The notes beneath the pieces were generated by a model. The model did not search any database and was not told where the DNA came from. It was given only the letters and a program-made list of their open reading frames with translations. A stretch of DNA of 64,000 bases. Origin: Pandoraea communis. GTDB taxonomy: Bacteria > Pseudomonadota > Gammaproteobacteria > Burkholderiales > Burkholderiaceae. Shown here piece by piece: positions 32,063 through 41,801 of this stretch (positions are counted from its first letter, which is position 1; each line of letters opens with the position of its first letter). The position numbers and the translations under genes were made by a program. The stretch spans positions 1 to 64,000 of the forward strand of contig NZ_CABPSJ010000004.1 of NCBI RefSeq assembly GCF_902459745.1, written 5' to 3'.

Positions 32063-33292
32063 ATGGCCGTCAATTTCCCCTCGATCGAAGCCTCCCAACT
32101 GCGCGCCATTCCCGGCGTCGAGCTGGGCTGGGCCGAAGCCAATATCCGTAAGCCGAACCGCAAGGACGTGCTGGTCATGCGACTGGCCGCCGGTAGCACG
32201 GTCTCCGGCGTTTTCACGTTGAATCGCTTTTGCGCCGCGCCGGTGACGGTGTGTAAAGAGCACCTGGCCGCGCATGCAGGTATTCGCGCGCTCGTCGTCA
32301 ACACGGGGAATGCCAACGCCGGTACCGGCGAGCCGGGCATGGCCGCTACGCGTGCGACGTGCAACGCACTGGCTGAGTTGCTGTCGGTCGCGCCGAACCA
32401 GATTCTGCCGTTCTCGACGGGCGTGATTCTCGAGCCGCTGCCGGTCGACCGCCTGGTTGCCGGTCTGCCGCAGGCCATCGCCAATCTGGCGCCTGCGCAT
32501 TGGTACGAGGCGGCCCAATCGATCATGACGACCGACACGCTGCCGAAGGCCGCGTCACGCGAAATTCTGATCGACGGCAAGTCCATCGTCCTCACGGGTA
32601 TCAGCAAGGGCGCCGGCATGATCAAGCCGAACATGGCAACCATGCTCGGTTTCGTCGGCACCAACGCGCGCGTGGCGCAACCGGTGCTCGATGCGCTCGT
32701 GAAGTACGTCGCGGACCGTTCGTTCAACGCCATCACGATCGATGGCGATACGTCGACCAACGACTCGTTCATCGTCGCGGCTACGGGCCAGACCGACCTG
32801 CCGGAAATTGCCAGCACGGACACCCCGGCCTTTGCCGCATTCCGCGATGCCCTGCTGTCGATCTCGCAGGAACTGGCACAACTCATCGTGCGCGACGGCG
32901 AGGGGGCGACCAAGTTCATCACCGTGAAGGTCGAAGGGGGGCGTGACGTGGCCGAGTGCCGTCAGATCGCCTATGCTATCGGCCATTCGCCGCTGGTGAA
33001 GACCGCGTTTTTCGCATCCGATCCGAATCTGGGCCGTATCCTGGCCGCGATCGGCTATGCCGGCGTGGACGACCTCGACGTCAGCAAGATCGACCTTTAT
33101 CTGGACGACGTGCTGGTCGCCCGCGCGGGTGGCCGCAACGCCGACTACCGCGAGGAAGATGGCCAACGCGTGATGAAGCAAAGCGAGATCACGGTACGTG
33201 TAGTGCTCGGCCGCGGCGACGCTGCCACGACCTTGTGGACGTGCGACCTTTCGCACGACTACGTGAGCATCAACGCAGATTACCGTTCCTGA
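32063..33292 (+). CDS. argJ: Glutamate N-acetyltransferase / amino-acid acetyltransferase ArgJ
   Basis: A 409-residue Ntn-type transferase that moves the acetyl group from N-acetylornithine to glutamate, closing the acetyl cycle of arginine synthesis. The conserved self-cleavage site is in [16 protein letters not shown], with the nucleophile Thr193 forming the new beta-chain N-terminus. Other family marks are [37 protein letters not shown] and [10 protein letters not shown]. Whether it also acetylates from acetyl-CoA cannot be read. It stands alone between secA and the DUF815 gene. Confidence 0.96.
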   Translation: MAVNFPSIEASQLRAIPGVELGWAEANIRKPNRKDVLVMRLAAGSTVSGVFTLNRFCAAPVTVCKEHLAAHAGIRALVVNTGNANAGTGEPGMAATRATCNALAELLSVAPNQILPFSTGVILEPLPVDRLVAGLPQAIANLAPAHWYEAAQSIMTTDTLPKAASREILIDGKSIVLTGISKGAGMIKPNMATMLGFVGTNARVAQPVLDALVKYVADRSFNAITIDGDTSTNDSFIVAATGQTDLPEIASTDTPAFAAFRDALLSISQELAQLIVRDGEGATKFITVKVEGGRDVAECRQIAYAIGHSPLVKTAFFASDPNLGRILAAIGYAGVDDLDVSKIDLYLDDVLVARAGGRNADYREEDGQRVMKQSEITVRVVLGRGDAATTLWTCDLSHDYVSINADYRS

Positions 33293-33511
33293 GCCCTGAC
33301 GCGACGGCCGCGCACCTCCCAACCGGGGGCGTGGGCCGTCGGCGCAGAGGGCCGATGCCGGACCGGCATCGGCCACGCGCCGGCAGACGTGACCAGCAGT
33401 GTCGGCGCGTCGCCGGCAGGTGGCAAAAGCACCGTGGCGCAAAGCGAAGGGAAACCATAACAGACGAAGCATCGACACAGGCGCCCATCAGCGGCGCGGG
33501 GATTTCGAAGC

Positions 33512-34393
33512 ATGGACAAACTGGAGCAATTCCTGACGCGCGCGGAAGGCGTGCTGGCTCGGTTGGAGGCGATGTTGCCCCCGGCCGCCCCCGAGATCAA
33601 CTGGAGCGCCGCGATGGCGTTTCGTTGGCGCAAGAAGCAGGGGCGTGGCTTCCTGCAACCGGTGGCGCACGTATCCGAGATTACGCTGGGCGATCTGCAG
33701 AACATCGAGCGCCAGAAGGGGCTGATCGAGCAGAATACGCGCCAGTTCGTGCGCGGTGAGCCCGCCAACAACGTGCTGCTCACCGGTGCGCGCGGCACGG
33801 GCAAGTCGTCGCTGATCAAGGCATGCCTGAACCAATACGCCTCGGAAGGCCTGCGTCTGATCGAAGTCGACAAGGACGATCTGGTCGATCTGGGCGATAT
33901 CGTCGACCTGATTTCGCAGCGTCCCGAGCGTTTCGTGGTGTTTTGCGACGACCTGTCGTTCGAAGACGGTGAGTCGGGCTACAAGGCGCTGAAAGTCGCG
34001 CTCGATGGCTCGGTTGCCGCGCAGTCGGACAATGTGCTGATCTACGCCACGTCGAACCGCCGTCACCTGTTGCCCGAGTACATGAAGGACAACGAGAGCT
34101 ATCGCCACACCGAAGACGGTGAGATTCATCCGGGCGAAGTGATCGAGGAAAAGATCTCGCTGTCAGAGCGTTTCGGGCTGTGGGTGAGCTTCTACCCATT
34201 CAAGCAAGATGACTATCTGACGATTGTCAGCCACTGGCTGCAGCACTTCGGTGTGCCGGCCGGCGAGACGGAGAGTGCGCGTCACGACGCGCTGATCTGG
34301 GCGCTGGAGCGTGGTTCGCGTTCAGGCCGCGTGGCGTTTCAGTTTGCCCGCGATTGGGCGGGCAAACAGCGTGGTGCGTCGCACGCATCGTAA
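33512..34393 (+). CDS. DUF815 family AAA ATPase
   Basis: A 293-residue predicted P-loop ATPase. Residues about 75-110 hold NNVLLTGARGTGKSSLIKA (Walker A), and about 145-155 hold RFVVFCDDLSFE (Walker B). A sensor-like LIYATSNRRHLLPEYM and the SERFGLWVSFYPFKQDDYLTIV segment follow, all typical of DUF815. The N-terminal 60 residues form a helical region unlike the AAA core. The family has no firmly established role. It lies between argJ and mutT on the same strand, an arrangement I recall in other Burkholderiaceae. Confidence 0.85.
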   Translation: MDKLEQFLTRAEGVLARLEAMLPPAAPEINWSAAMAFRWRKKQGRGFLQPVAHVSEITLGDLQNIERQKGLIEQNTRQFVRGEPANNVLLTGARGTGKSSLIKACLNQYASEGLRLIEVDKDDLVDLGDIVDLISQRPERFVVFCDDLSFEDGESGYKALKVALDGSVAAQSDNVLIYATSNRRHLLPEYMKDNESYRHTEDGEIHPGEVIEEKISLSERFGLWVSFYPFKQDDYLTIVSHWLQHFGVPAGETESARHDALIWALERGSRSGRVAFQFARDWAGKQRGASHAS

Positions 34394-34480
34394 CGATCCG
34401 GCAAACGGGTGGGGGGCGTGCCAAAGGGCCGCACCCGTCCGATTGCCAGTCAGGAAATTCCGCAGGCATTGTGCAGTGAT

Positions 34481-34915
34481 ATGAGAGACTCGAAACGATT
34501 TGCGCCCGATGGGCGTCCCGTCACGGAAGTGGCCGTTGGTGTGATGGTGCGCCCGGATGGCTCGGTGCTCCTCGGGCAGCGTCCTGCGGGGAAGCCGTAT
34601 GCGGGCTACTGGGAATTCCCGGGAGGCAAGCTCGAAGCGGGCGAGTCGGTGGCTGCGGCGCTGGCGCGCGAACTGCATGAGGAACTCGGCGTGACGGTGC
34701 AGCGTTGCGCGCCGTGGCGCGTTCTCGAACACGATTACCCGCATGCGTATGTCCGTCTACATTTCTGCAAGGTGACGGCATGGCAGGGGGAGCCCCACGG
34801 CAAGGAAGGTCAGGCGCTGGCGTGGGAGCGCCCGCCGGTGAGCGTTGAGCCGCTGCTACCGGCCGCGCTACCGCCGTTGACGTGGCTCGCCGAGGAATTG
34901 GCGGCGAAATTATAA
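34481..34915 (+). CDS. MutT-type Nudix hydrolase (8-oxo-dGTP diphosphatase-like)
   Basis: A 144-residue Nudix protein. The full Nudix box, Gx5Ex7REUxEExGU, is present at residues 49-71, from the GGKLEAGES start to the REL-EELGV end. The preceding AGYWEFPGGK and the following PHAYVRLHFCKV and LAWERPP are typical of MutT, which removes 8-oxo-dGTP from the nucleotide pool. I start at ATG 34481, giving the usual MutT length (about 130-145). The further open 24 codons upstream look non-coding. It is the last gene before a bidirectional terminator shared with convergent yacG. Confidence 0.85.
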   Translation: MRDSKRFAPDGRPVTEVAVGVMVRPDGSVLLGQRPAGKPYAGYWEFPGGKLEAGESVAAALARELHEELGVTVQRCAPWRVLEHDYPHAYVRLHFCKVTAWQGEPHGKEGQALAWERPPVSVEPLLPAALPPLTWLAEELAAKL

Positions 34916-34966
34916 CGAGGACGGGCGTTGCCGGCGGGCCGGCGACGAGAGGCGCTTCCAGAAATG

Positions 34967-34998
34967 AAAAAAGGCATCCGTGAGGGTGCCTTTTTCAT
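34967..34998. terminator. Bidirectional terminator between mutT-like gene and yacG
   Basis: An A6 tract, then GGCATCC, a GTGA loop, GGGTGCC (one mismatch in the stem) and a T5 tract. The symmetric A and T tracts let it work for both the plus-strand Nudix gene and the minus-strand pil-coaE-zapD-yacG unit. Confidence 0.8.
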
Positions 34999-35036
34999 TA
35001 GGTTCGACGGATTTCGCTTCCGAGTGACCGTCCGGT

Positions 35037-35231
35037 TTAACGCTGTGTCGGATCGAGCGGTGCGTCCTGCGACGGATCGTCCGGCGATTCGGCGGGGATC
35101 GTGTACTTCTCGGCCGCCCAGGCACCCATGTCGATCTGCTTGCAACGCTCGGAGCAGAACGGGCGGAACTTGGCCTGCGGTCCCCATACCACCTTCTTGC
35201 CGCAGGTCGGACAGTTAATGACCGTCGTCAT
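35037..35231 (-). CDS. yacG: DNA gyrase inhibitor YacG (zinc-binding)
   Basis: A 64-residue zinc-ribbon protein known in E. coli to bind GyrB and block gyrase. Four cysteines are in place: Cys7 and Cys10 in NCPTCGK, then Cys26 and Cys30 in [15 protein letters not shown]. The acidic Pro/Asp-rich tail (about residues 44-64) is likely disordered and matches the family. It follows zapD by 4 bases, the usual coaE-zapD-yacG order. Confidence 0.95.
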   Translation of the reverse strand: MTTVINCPTCGKKVVWGPQAKFRPFCSERCKQIDMGAWAAEKYTIPAESPDDPSQDAPLDPTQR

Positions 35232-35235
35232 GGTC

Positions 35236-35991
35236 TTAAAGATTGCAGAGCGTCAGCAGGAACGGCACGTCGCTGTCGACGGGACGCGGCTTCAGATCGC
35301 CGTCCTGCGTCGTGAAGCGCACCCACAGCATGTACTTGTTGGCGCTGGCTTCGGGAATGACGCGCAGATCGGCCGCGACACGCACTTGCATGAGCTGATA
35401 GACGCGTCCGGTCAGCATTTGCTGATAGCTGCCTTGCTGTGCCATCGCCTTGCTGGCGTGGCCAGACTCGCGAGCGAGGCCCAGCACGATGCCAATGGCC
35501 TCACGCAGCGGAAGCAGCGGGCCGATCCATTTGTCGATGTCGTGACGGCGCTGTTCTGCGTCATTGTGACGCCACGCGTAATACGACGGCAGATCGAAAC
35601 GGCACGTGCCACCTGGGATCACCGAGCGGCTACGGATGCTTGCAAGCCATTCGTTGTCGTTCAGGTGCTGGCCGGGTTTGCCGGGAATCTGGTTGAGGTT
35701 CGCGATCGCCAGCTCGACTTCGCCGATGAACTGCTCGAGCGCGTCGGAGGCGATATCGGGATTGCCGCGATAGGTATGAAGCGTTTGACGCTGCCGGTCG
35801 AGTTCCTTGACCAGATCGTTCTTCAGGTCGGTGCGCCCGGCGATGTCGGCAATCTCGAACATCGTGATCAGCGCCGCATGGTGATCGAGCGGCTGATCCT
35901 GTCCGACGAAAAAGGCAAAGCGCCCGAACAGCTCTTCTAGCCGAAGCAGCGTGCGAATGCGTTCGTTGAGCGGATATTCGTACAGGATCAA
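35236..35991 (-). CDS. zapD: Cell division protein ZapD
   Basis: A 251-residue FtsZ-associated protein that bundles FtsZ filaments by binding the FtsZ C-terminal peptide. The N-terminus [21 protein letters not shown], the central [44 protein letters not shown] and the C-terminal beta region ending FLLTLCNL match the family. Length equals the enteric protein (about 247). Its presence fits the intact C-terminal peptide of FtsZ at 26.7 kb. It is in an operon with coaE upstream (142-base gap) and yacG downstream. Confidence 0.95.
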   Translation of the reverse strand: MILYEYPLNERIRTLLRLEELFGRFAFFVGQDQPLDHHAALITMFEIADIAGRTDLKNDLVKELDRQRQTLHTYRGNPDIASDALEQFIGEVELAIANLNQIPGKPGQHLNDNEWLASIRSRSVIPGGTCRFDLPSYYAWRHNDAEQRRHDIDKWIGPLLPLREAIGIVLGLARESGHASKAMAQQGSYQQMLTGRVYQLMQVRVAADLRVIPEASANKYMLWVRFTTQDGDLKPRPVDSDVPFLLTLCNL

Positions 35992-36133
35992 GCGCGTTGG
36001 CCCAAGAGAGTTGGCGCTTTTCAGCGTAATGGCGACATTCTAATGCCGGAATCTGTCGGGGTGCAACGCGAGTGGGCGCTCAATCGAAGGCGATGTGCGT
36101 CAGTTACGCAGGAAACGCGGCCGCCAACGTCGA

Positions 36134-36748
36134 TTAATTGCCCTCCACCTGCGCCGCGAGCTTCAGATAAGCCGCATGCAAACGGTCGACCTGTGGCGCC
36201 AGCGGTGCGTGCTGAACATCGTTGTCGATGACGTCGTCGGCCGCAGTGAGCCGTTGCGCGCGGGTGGCCTGCCGCGCCATGATCGCCTGCACCTGCTCAC
36301 GTGTGAAGCGGTTACGGGACATCACTCGCGCGATCTGCGTTTCCTCGGTGCAGTCGACGACGAGCACCCGCTGTACCCGCTCGCGCCACGTACCGGACTC
36401 CACAAGCAGCGGTACGACGAAAATCAGATATGGCCCTTCTGCCTCGGCGGCGGCACGCTCACACTCAGTGCGAATCAGCGGATGGGTAATCGCCTCTAAA
36501 CGCGCTCTTGCCGCGTCGTCGGTGAAGACCGCCTCGCGCATGCGTGCGCGGTCGAGCGAGCCGTCCGGGGCGACAAAGGCGTCGCCGAACTCGCGCCGGA
36601 TCGCGGGCATGGCGGCGCCCCCCGGTGCCGTGATGCTGTGCGCGATGGCGTCGGTGTCGATGATGGCGATGCCATGGGTGGCGAACAGATTGGCGACGGT
36701 CGTCTTGCCGCTGCCGATGCCGCCGGTCAGGCCGATGGCGTAAGTCAT
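36134..36748 (-). CDS. coaE: Dephospho-CoA kinase
   Basis: A 204-residue P-loop kinase performing the last step of coenzyme A synthesis. It begins [22 protein letters not shown] with the Walker A at about residues 8-17, followed by [13 protein letters not shown]-like [21 protein letters not shown] and [31 protein letters not shown], the lid region. I start at 36748, where the ATG overlaps the pilD stop in ATGA; the long open frame upstream is a shadow of pilD. The linkage to the pilBCD genes is the classic gammaproteobacterial and betaproteobacterial arrangement. Confidence 0.96.
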   Translation of the reverse strand: MTYAIGLTGGIGSGKTTVANLFATHGIAIIDTDAIAHSITAPGGAAMPAIRREFGDAFVAPDGSLDRARMREAVFTDDAARARLEAITHPLIRTECERAAAEAEGPYLIFVVPLLVESGTWRERVQRVLVVDCTEETQIARVMSRNRFTREQVQAIMARQATRAQRLTAADDVIDNDVQHAPLAPQVDRLHAAYLKLAAQVEGN

Positions 36749-37587
36749 GGAGTTCCTCCGATCCAGATCATCAGACCGTTGCCGCAGAACAGCGTAGCGA
36801 TGCCCGCCGCTGCGAGAAAAGCGCCGAACGGAAACATCTGGTCGCCACGCAGGCGTCTGGCGATCCATGCGCCGCCGGCCACAACGATCGCCAGCAGGCA
36901 AGCGAGCGTGAGGATTTGCAATAACGCCGTCCAGCCGAACCACGCACCCAGCGCCGCATAGAGTTTGAAGTCGCCGAAACCCATGCCTTCGCGGCGACGC
37001 AGCCACCAGTACACCCAATACAACGCCCACAGGCTCATGTAGCCCGCGGCGGCGCCAACGACCGCCGCAGGCAGTGCGGCGAACCAGTGACCGAGGTTGC
37101 AGAGCAGTCCGGCCCAGAGCAAGGGCAGCGTCAGCATGTCGGGCAGGAGTTGTGTGTCGTAGTCGATGTAGGCGAGCGCGATCAGTGTCCAGACAAGCCC
37201 GAGTGCACCGATACTCTGCCAGGTCGGGCCGAAGCGCCAACTGATCGCGGCACTGAGCACGCTGCTTAGTAGCGATAGCTGCCAGCGGCGTGACGGGGCA
37301 GTATCAAGTCGCGCGAGGTGTGGCGAGGCGAGAGAACCCGCCCGCGTCATCGCGGCAGACGGCAGGGCGGCCGGATGCGAGGGGGCGTGAAGCGGTGGGG
37401 TGCCGGTTGCATCGGTGGCCTGCATCTCTTCGAGCCAAGCCTGTTCGACGGCGAGCGGCACGCGCCGCACGACGACATCGAGGCCGAGCCCGGCGACGAT
37501 GCCCAACGCCGCGAACAGCAAAAGGCGCCAGTGAGGTTCCAGTTGCGCTAGCCAGTCGACAAGAAGCAGTTCTGCGTCACCGTTCAT
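36745..37587 (-). CDS. pilD: Type IV prepilin peptidase PilD-like, lacking the cysteine motif
   Basis: A 280-residue polytopic membrane protease of the A24 family, which cleaves and N-methylates prepilins. Both catalytic aspartates are present: [14 protein letters not shown] and GMGFGDFK. The C-terminal half has the expected hydrophobic helices. The N-terminal part is unusual: the family's paired CxxC zinc motifs are missing, replaced by an Ala/Pro/Ser-rich linker (about residues 50-85), and the usual SFLNVVIxRLP motif appears as [10 protein letters not shown]. Peptidase activity is expected; methylase competence is less sure. It overlaps pilC and coaE by 4 bases each. The shorter frame from 37587 was chosen over the 499-codon open frame for this reason. 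Confidence 0.85.
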   Translation of the reverse strand: MNGDAELLLVDWLAQLEPHWRLLLFAALGIVAGLGLDVVVRRVPLAVEQAWLEEMQATDATGTPPLHAPSHPAALPSAAMTRAGSLASPHLARLDTAPSRRWQLSLLSSVLSAAISWRFGPTWQSIGALGLVWTLIALAYIDYDTQLLPDMLTLPLLWAGLLCNLGHWFAALPAAVVGAAAGYMSLWALYWVYWWLRRREGMGFGDFKLYAALGAWFGWTALLQILTLACLLAIVVAGGAWIARRLRGDQMFPFGAFLAAAGIATLFCGNGLMIWIGGTP

Positions 37588-38804
37588 GCGACACCGTATC
37601 CGAGTTGAAACATCGGCAGGTACATGGCGAGGACCATGCCACCGATCAGCAGTCCAAGAAACGTAATCATCATGGGTTCCAGCGTCGCGCAGGCACTGAC
37701 CAGCGCATGCGAGGCCTCTTCGTCGAGCAGGCCGGCGGCCTGGTTGAGCATGCGCCCGAGTGTACCCGATTCCTCCCCAATCACGACCAGTTGAGCGATC
37801 ACCAGCGGCCAACGCGTGTGGGCTTCGAGCGAGCTTGCGAGTCGTGCGCCGCGGGCAACCGCCCGATGCACGTCGTGTGCCGCTTGCTGCATGACGAGGT
37901 TGCCGCATGCGCTCGCGGCGGCGTCCATCGCATCGGGCAGCGCGACGCCTGCGTCGACCAGTGTGCCGAGGGTTCTGGCCCACCTCGCGGCGCTCATCAT
38001 GCGAATGATCCGGCCAGCGCCCGGTAGCCGCAATATCAGACGATCCCGTAGCCGCCGTATGCGCGCGCTGCGACGCCATGCCGCCGTGACGACTAACCCC
38101 GTCGCGCCGAGACCGGCCAGCAGCCACGGCCCGTTGGTCAGCGAGGCGCGTGACATGTCGATGAGCCACCGGGTGAGGGGCGGCAACGGCACGCCGCCAC
38201 CGGCGGCGCTGGCGAATAGCCGCTCGAACTCCGGGATCACCCATTGCAGCAGCGCGATCACGACGGTGACGGCAACCACCAGTACCGTCGACGGATAGGC
38301 AAGCGCACGCTGGAGCTTTTCCTTGACGGCTCGTGTGTGGTCGTATTGCGCGCTAAGCCGCGCCAGCGTCGGGCCAAGTTGACCGCTCAATTCTCCGGCG
38401 GCGATCAGTTGACAGTCGACGCTGCTAAATCGGCGGCTGGTTCGTGCCATGGCTTGCGCTAACGGATGCCCTTGCGCGACGTCCGACCCGACGGCAGAGG
38501 CCAGCCGTTTGAGCCCTCGTGTATGGGCGCCGCGTGCGAGCACATCGAGTGCGGCCGTGAGTGGCACGCCCGTACCCAGTAACGTGGCAAGACGCCGGAC
38601 GAGGTCGGTGGCGTCTGCCGCGCCGACTCGCCCCGCCGGCGTGTGTCTGCGGCCCGCACGGATATGCGTGATGGTCAGACGCTGGTCGCGAAGCATCAGG
38701 CGCGCAACAGCTTCACCGGGAGCAATCACTTCTCCGCGGCAACGCCGCCCATCGGCATCCGTACCTTGCCATTGCCAGCGGCGGGAGTGCGTCATCGATG
38801 GCAT
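37584..38804 (-). CDS. pilC: Type IV pilus / type II secretion inner-membrane platform protein PilC
   Basis: A 406-residue GspF/PilC-type platform protein that couples the assembly ATPase to pilin polymerisation. Two T2SSF repeats are visible: RRLATLLGTGVPLTAALDVLARG (about 70-190) and AARWARTLGTLVDAGVALPDAMD (about 270-390). Membrane helices follow them (TVLVVAVTVVIALLQWVIPEF, PWLLAGLGATGLVVTA, MITFLGLLIGGMVLAMYLPMF). The end of the protein, [11 protein letters not shown], is typical. An in-frame ATG 3 codons inside is an alternative start. It lies between pilB (117-base gap) and pilD (overlap). Confidence 0.9.
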   Translation of the reverse strand: MPSMTHSRRWQWQGTDADGRRCRGEVIAPGEAVARLMLRDQRLTITHIRAGRRHTPAGRVGAADATDLVRRLATLLGTGVPLTAALDVLARGAHTRGLKRLASAVGSDVAQGHPLAQAMARTSRRFSSVDCQLIAAGELSGQLGPTLARLSAQYDHTRAVKEKLQRALAYPSTVLVVAVTVVIALLQWVIPEFERLFASAAGGGVPLPPLTRWLIDMSRASLTNGPWLLAGLGATGLVVTAAWRRSARIRRLRDRLILRLPGAGRIIRMMSAARWARTLGTLVDAGVALPDAMDAAASACGNLVMQQAAHDVHRAVARGARLASSLEAHTRWPLVIAQLVVIGEESGTLGRMLNQAAGLLDEEASHALVSACATLEPMMITFLGLLIGGMVLAMYLPMFQLGYGVA

Positions 38805-38921
38805 GGCCTATTCCTCTTCGAAAAGGTGAGCGGCCGAGATCGATGCACTTCCATTGAACGCCGGCGCGTTGTGCATGACGAGGCAGGCGGTGCGTGGTGC
38901 CACGCATGTTGCGAGCGTGAG

Positions 38922-40148
38922 TCAGGCAGGCGTTGTCGCATCGACATCCTCCTCGCGGACCGTGCCTGCTGAGGCATGCCAGAGTCCGGCTTCGCGCAAT
39001 GTCATAACGCCTTCGCTTCGGGCTTGTGCCGCAAGTTCATGTGGGCTACGGCCCTGCGCAATGTTGATCGCCTGTGTCGCGCTGATCGGCATTACCTGAA
39101 AGGCACCGATGCGCCCGGCAAAGCCGGTGCCATGACAGCGCATGCAGCGATGTCCGGGCGGTGCTGTGCCTTCGGATGCAGTACCGGGTTCGCAACCCGC
39201 CGGGCAGCGTCTTCGGAGCAACCGCTGTGCGCTGATGACCAGCAGCGTCGACGAAAGATTGAATGGCGCAACCCCGAGGTCGAATAGCCGGGCGAGTGTG
39301 CTGGGCGCGTCGTTCGCGTGAACGGTCGCGAAGACGAGGTGCCCGGTCTGTGCTGCCTGCACGGCGATCTCGGCGGTTTGCGGATCGCGGATTTCGCCAA
39401 CGACGAGCACGTCCGGGTCCTGCCGCAGAAACGCGCGCAGAGCCGTTGCAAAGTCGAGCCCGGCACGTTCGTTGAGATTGACCTGCGTGATACCCGGCAA
39501 GCGAATTTCCACCGGGTCTTCGATGGTGACGATGTTGCGCGACGTGTCGTTGAGCCGCCGCAGGCAACTGTAGAGCGAGACCGTCTTGCCGCTGCCCGTC
39601 GGGCCGGTTAGCAGAATCATGCCGTGCGGTTGAGCGATCGCGCGGGCGAGTGCAAGGTACTGCTTCGGTGTGTACCCGAGACCTTCCAGCGAGAGCGGGA
39701 CCTTCGCGCCGTCGAGCAAGCGCACAACCACCTTTTCGCCGTGCAGCGTCGGCAGCGCGCTGACGCGGCACTCGACCGGTTCGCCCGCTTCGCGCCACAC
39801 CATACGTCCGTCCTGAGGCAGACGCTTCTGTGCAATATCCAGATTGGCGAGCACCTTGATACGCGAGACGAGCATGTCGCGCCACGGCATGGGCACGTCG
39901 CGGTGCTCTTGCAGAACGCCATCGATGCGCAGCCGAATGCGAAAGCGTTGCGCCATCGGTTCGAAATGCACGTCGGACGCACCTGTCCGAATGGCTTCAC
40001 TCAGCATCTGCTCGAGGAACTGTAACGGCGTAGCAGCGCTGCGTGACGTGGTGAGTGGTGCGGTGAGCGGCCCGGCAGTGACCGGCACAGTCGCGTGGCT
40101 ATCGACTGTGCGCGCCGCGTCTGCGGATTCGGATGCGTGAAATGACAT
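38922..40148 (-). CDS. pilB: PilB/GspE-family assembly ATPase, short form
   Basis: A 408-residue hexameric-type secretion ATPase. The N2-like domain starts near residue 43 (FLEQMLSEAIRTGASDVHFEP), followed by the Walker A LLTGPTGSGKTVSLYS, the Asp box region TIEDPVEIRLPGITQVNLN, Walker B RQDPDVLVVGEIRD, the His box QTGHLVFATVHANDA and the C-terminal four-cysteine zinc site (CPAGCEP then CMRCHGTGF). PilB proteins are usually about 560-570 residues; this one lacks the N-terminal MshEN/N1 domain of about 150 residues. No frame-shifted remnant of it is visible upstream, so the gene looks intact but short. It is first in the pilB-pilC-pilD run. Confidence 0.88.
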   Translation of the reverse strand: MSFHASESADAARTVDSHATVPVTAGPLTAPLTTSRSAATPLQFLEQMLSEAIRTGASDVHFEPMAQRFRIRLRIDGVLQEHRDVPMPWRDMLVSRIKVLANLDIAQKRLPQDGRMVWREAGEPVECRVSALPTLHGEKVVVRLLDGAKVPLSLEGLGYTPKQYLALARAIAQPHGMILLTGPTGSGKTVSLYSCLRRLNDTSRNIVTIEDPVEIRLPGITQVNLNERAGLDFATALRAFLRQDPDVLVVGEIRDPQTAEIAVQAAQTGHLVFATVHANDAPSTLARLFDLGVAPFNLSSTLLVISAQRLLRRRCPAGCEPGTASEGTAPPGHRCMRCHGTGFAGRIGAFQVMPISATQAINIAQGRSPHELAAQARSEGVMTLREAGLWHASAGTVREEDVDATTPA

Positions 40149-40261
40149 GACAGGGTTTGGCGAGGACTGGGTGAAGCTTCAGTCTCGTCAAAACCCTGGG
40201 GAGGCTCAATCGGAATTGCCCGAAAAATGGGGCGATGTCACTGGCAGTGAGCGAGTGCGGC

Positions 40262-41551
40262 TCAATCGTGCGGCGAGCGTGTGGCCGGCTTGAACAGACG
40301 CACCATCTTGATGGCCTGATTGTCGATTTGCACGATTTCCATGCGCACACCGCCGATTTCCAAGCTGACGGCGGCTTCGGGAATCTCGCGTAGCACTTCC
40401 AGGATCAGACCGTTGAGGGTCTTCGGGCCGTCGGTCGGCAGATGCAGATTCAAGCGCCGGTTCAGATCGCGCAGTCCCACGCCGCCGCTGACCATGCAAT
40501 CGTCGTTCGTCGTCCAGCCTGAGCGACTGCCGCCCGTGCCAGGCACACTCGTCGTGAATTCGCCGATGAGTTCTTCGATGATGTCCTCGGTGGTGACCAG
40601 CCCTTCGACTTCGCCGTATTCGTTGACGACCAGCCCTACGCGCCGGTGGTTCTCCTGGAAGTACTGCAACTGGCGCAGCGCCGGCGTATCGCTCGGGATG
40701 AAGTACGGGTCGACGAGCAGCGCGCGCAAGGTGTCGACGGTGAGGTCGTCGGGGTGTCGTAGCGCGGCAAGCGTGCGACGTACCGGAAGAATGCCGACGA
40801 TGCGATCGATGTCGCCGTCATAGACCGGCAGCTTGTTGTGATAGCACGTCTCGAGTTGCGTGAGGATCGTGTCGAGCGGCGCCGAGATGTCGAGCGCCTC
40901 GATGCGCGCGCGCGGCACCATCACGTCGTCAATGGTGATGTTCTCGAGATCGAGCAAATTGAGCAGCACGCTGCGCGGCTTGGTCGGCATGTAATTGCCG
41001 GCCTCGAGCACGATGGTGCGCAATTCTTCCGTGGTGAGGCGAGCTTCGTTTGCTGCACGGCGCGTATCGATGTGCAGCACGCGCAGCATGCCGCGCACGA
41101 AGCCGTTGAGCACCCAGACGAGCGGCGTGGCCACTTTCACGATCGGCTTGAGCAGCGTGCTGGCCGGTAACGCGATGCGCTCGGGATACGTAGCCCCTAC
41201 GATCTTCGGGCCGATCTCGGCGAAGATGATGATAAGCAGCGCAATGAGTGCGGTCGCGATCGACAGCGTGACGGCGTCGTTACCGAAATAGCGCACCGCA
41301 ATCGATGTGGTGAGCACCGGCACGACGGTATTGATGACGTTGTTGCCGACGAGAATCGTGGAGAGCAGCGCTTCAGTGCGCGAGAGCAGGCCCTGAGTGG
41401 CCTGGGCGCCGTGGACGTTCATCCGTACCAGATGCTTCAGGCGATGGCGGTTGAGTGCCATCATGCTCGTCTCGGAAATGGAAAAGAATCCCGAGCAGAC
41501 GATCAGGAGGGCGACGGCGCAAATCTGCGCCCATAAGGGCAAGGCTTCCAA
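40262..41551 (-). CDS. CorC/HlyC (CNNM-type) membrane protein with CBS domains
   Basis: A 429-residue protein. Residues about 1-190 form a DUF21/CNNM membrane domain with three or four helices and the signature SGFFSISETSMMALNRHRLKHL. Two CBS domains follow (VMVPRARIEALDI and the FIPSDTPALRQLQYFQENHRRVGLVVNEYGEVEGLVTTEDIIEELIGEF segment). The C-terminal CorC_HlyC transporter-associated domain ends with GGVRMEIVQIDNQAIKMVRLF. Homologues are linked to magnesium/cobalt efflux and resistance. The start is TTG at 41551, the first start codon after an in-frame stop, with no clear Shine-Dalgarno. The gene is monocistronic. Confidence 0.88.
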   Translation of the reverse strand: MEALPLWAQICAVALLIVCSGFFSISETSMMALNRHRLKHLVRMNVHGAQATQGLLSRTEALLSTILVGNNVINTVVPVLTTSIAVRYFGNDAVTLSIATALIALLIIIFAEIGPKIVGATYPERIALPASTLLKPIVKVATPLVWVLNGFVRGMLRVLHIDTRRAANEARLTTEELRTIVLEAGNYMPTKPRSVLLNLLDLENITIDDVMVPRARIEALDISAPLDTILTQLETCYHNKLPVYDGDIDRIVGILPVRRTLAALRHPDDLTVDTLRALLVDPYFIPSDTPALRQLQYFQENHRRVGLVVNEYGEVEGLVTTEDIIEELIGEFTTSVPGTGGSRSGWTTNDDCMVSGGVGLRDLNRRLNLHLPTDGPKTLNGLILEVLREIPEAAVSLEIGGVRMEIVQIDNQAIKMVRLFKPATRSPHD

Positions 41552-41741
41552 GCGTTTGGGCGCGCGAATGGCGCGTGGGGTGGCAATGAGTCGCCACTAT
41601 AGCAGAGGGGATGAGGCACCCGTCATATGGGCTGGGGGCGCATGATGCGCCAGATCGAATGCGACGGACTGCATGACATTCGAGCCCGCTTCGCCAGGAC
41701 GGCACGGTGCGAACCGTACGGACAACAAATGCGGCGGACAT

Positions 41742-41776
41742 AAAAAAACCGCCGGACACGTCCGGCGGTTTTTTTG
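41742..41776 (-). terminator. Intrinsic terminator after tRNA-Pro
   Basis: AACCGCCGGA (41747-41756) pairs perfectly with TCCGGCGGTT (41761-41770) around a 4-nt CACG loop. It is flanked by A7 and T9 tracts, so it can work in both directions. On the minus strand it lies about 30 bases past the tRNA 3' end. Confidence 0.9.
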
Positions 41777-41801
41777 CTTTGCTTGAGAGCAAAGTAAATC
41801 C

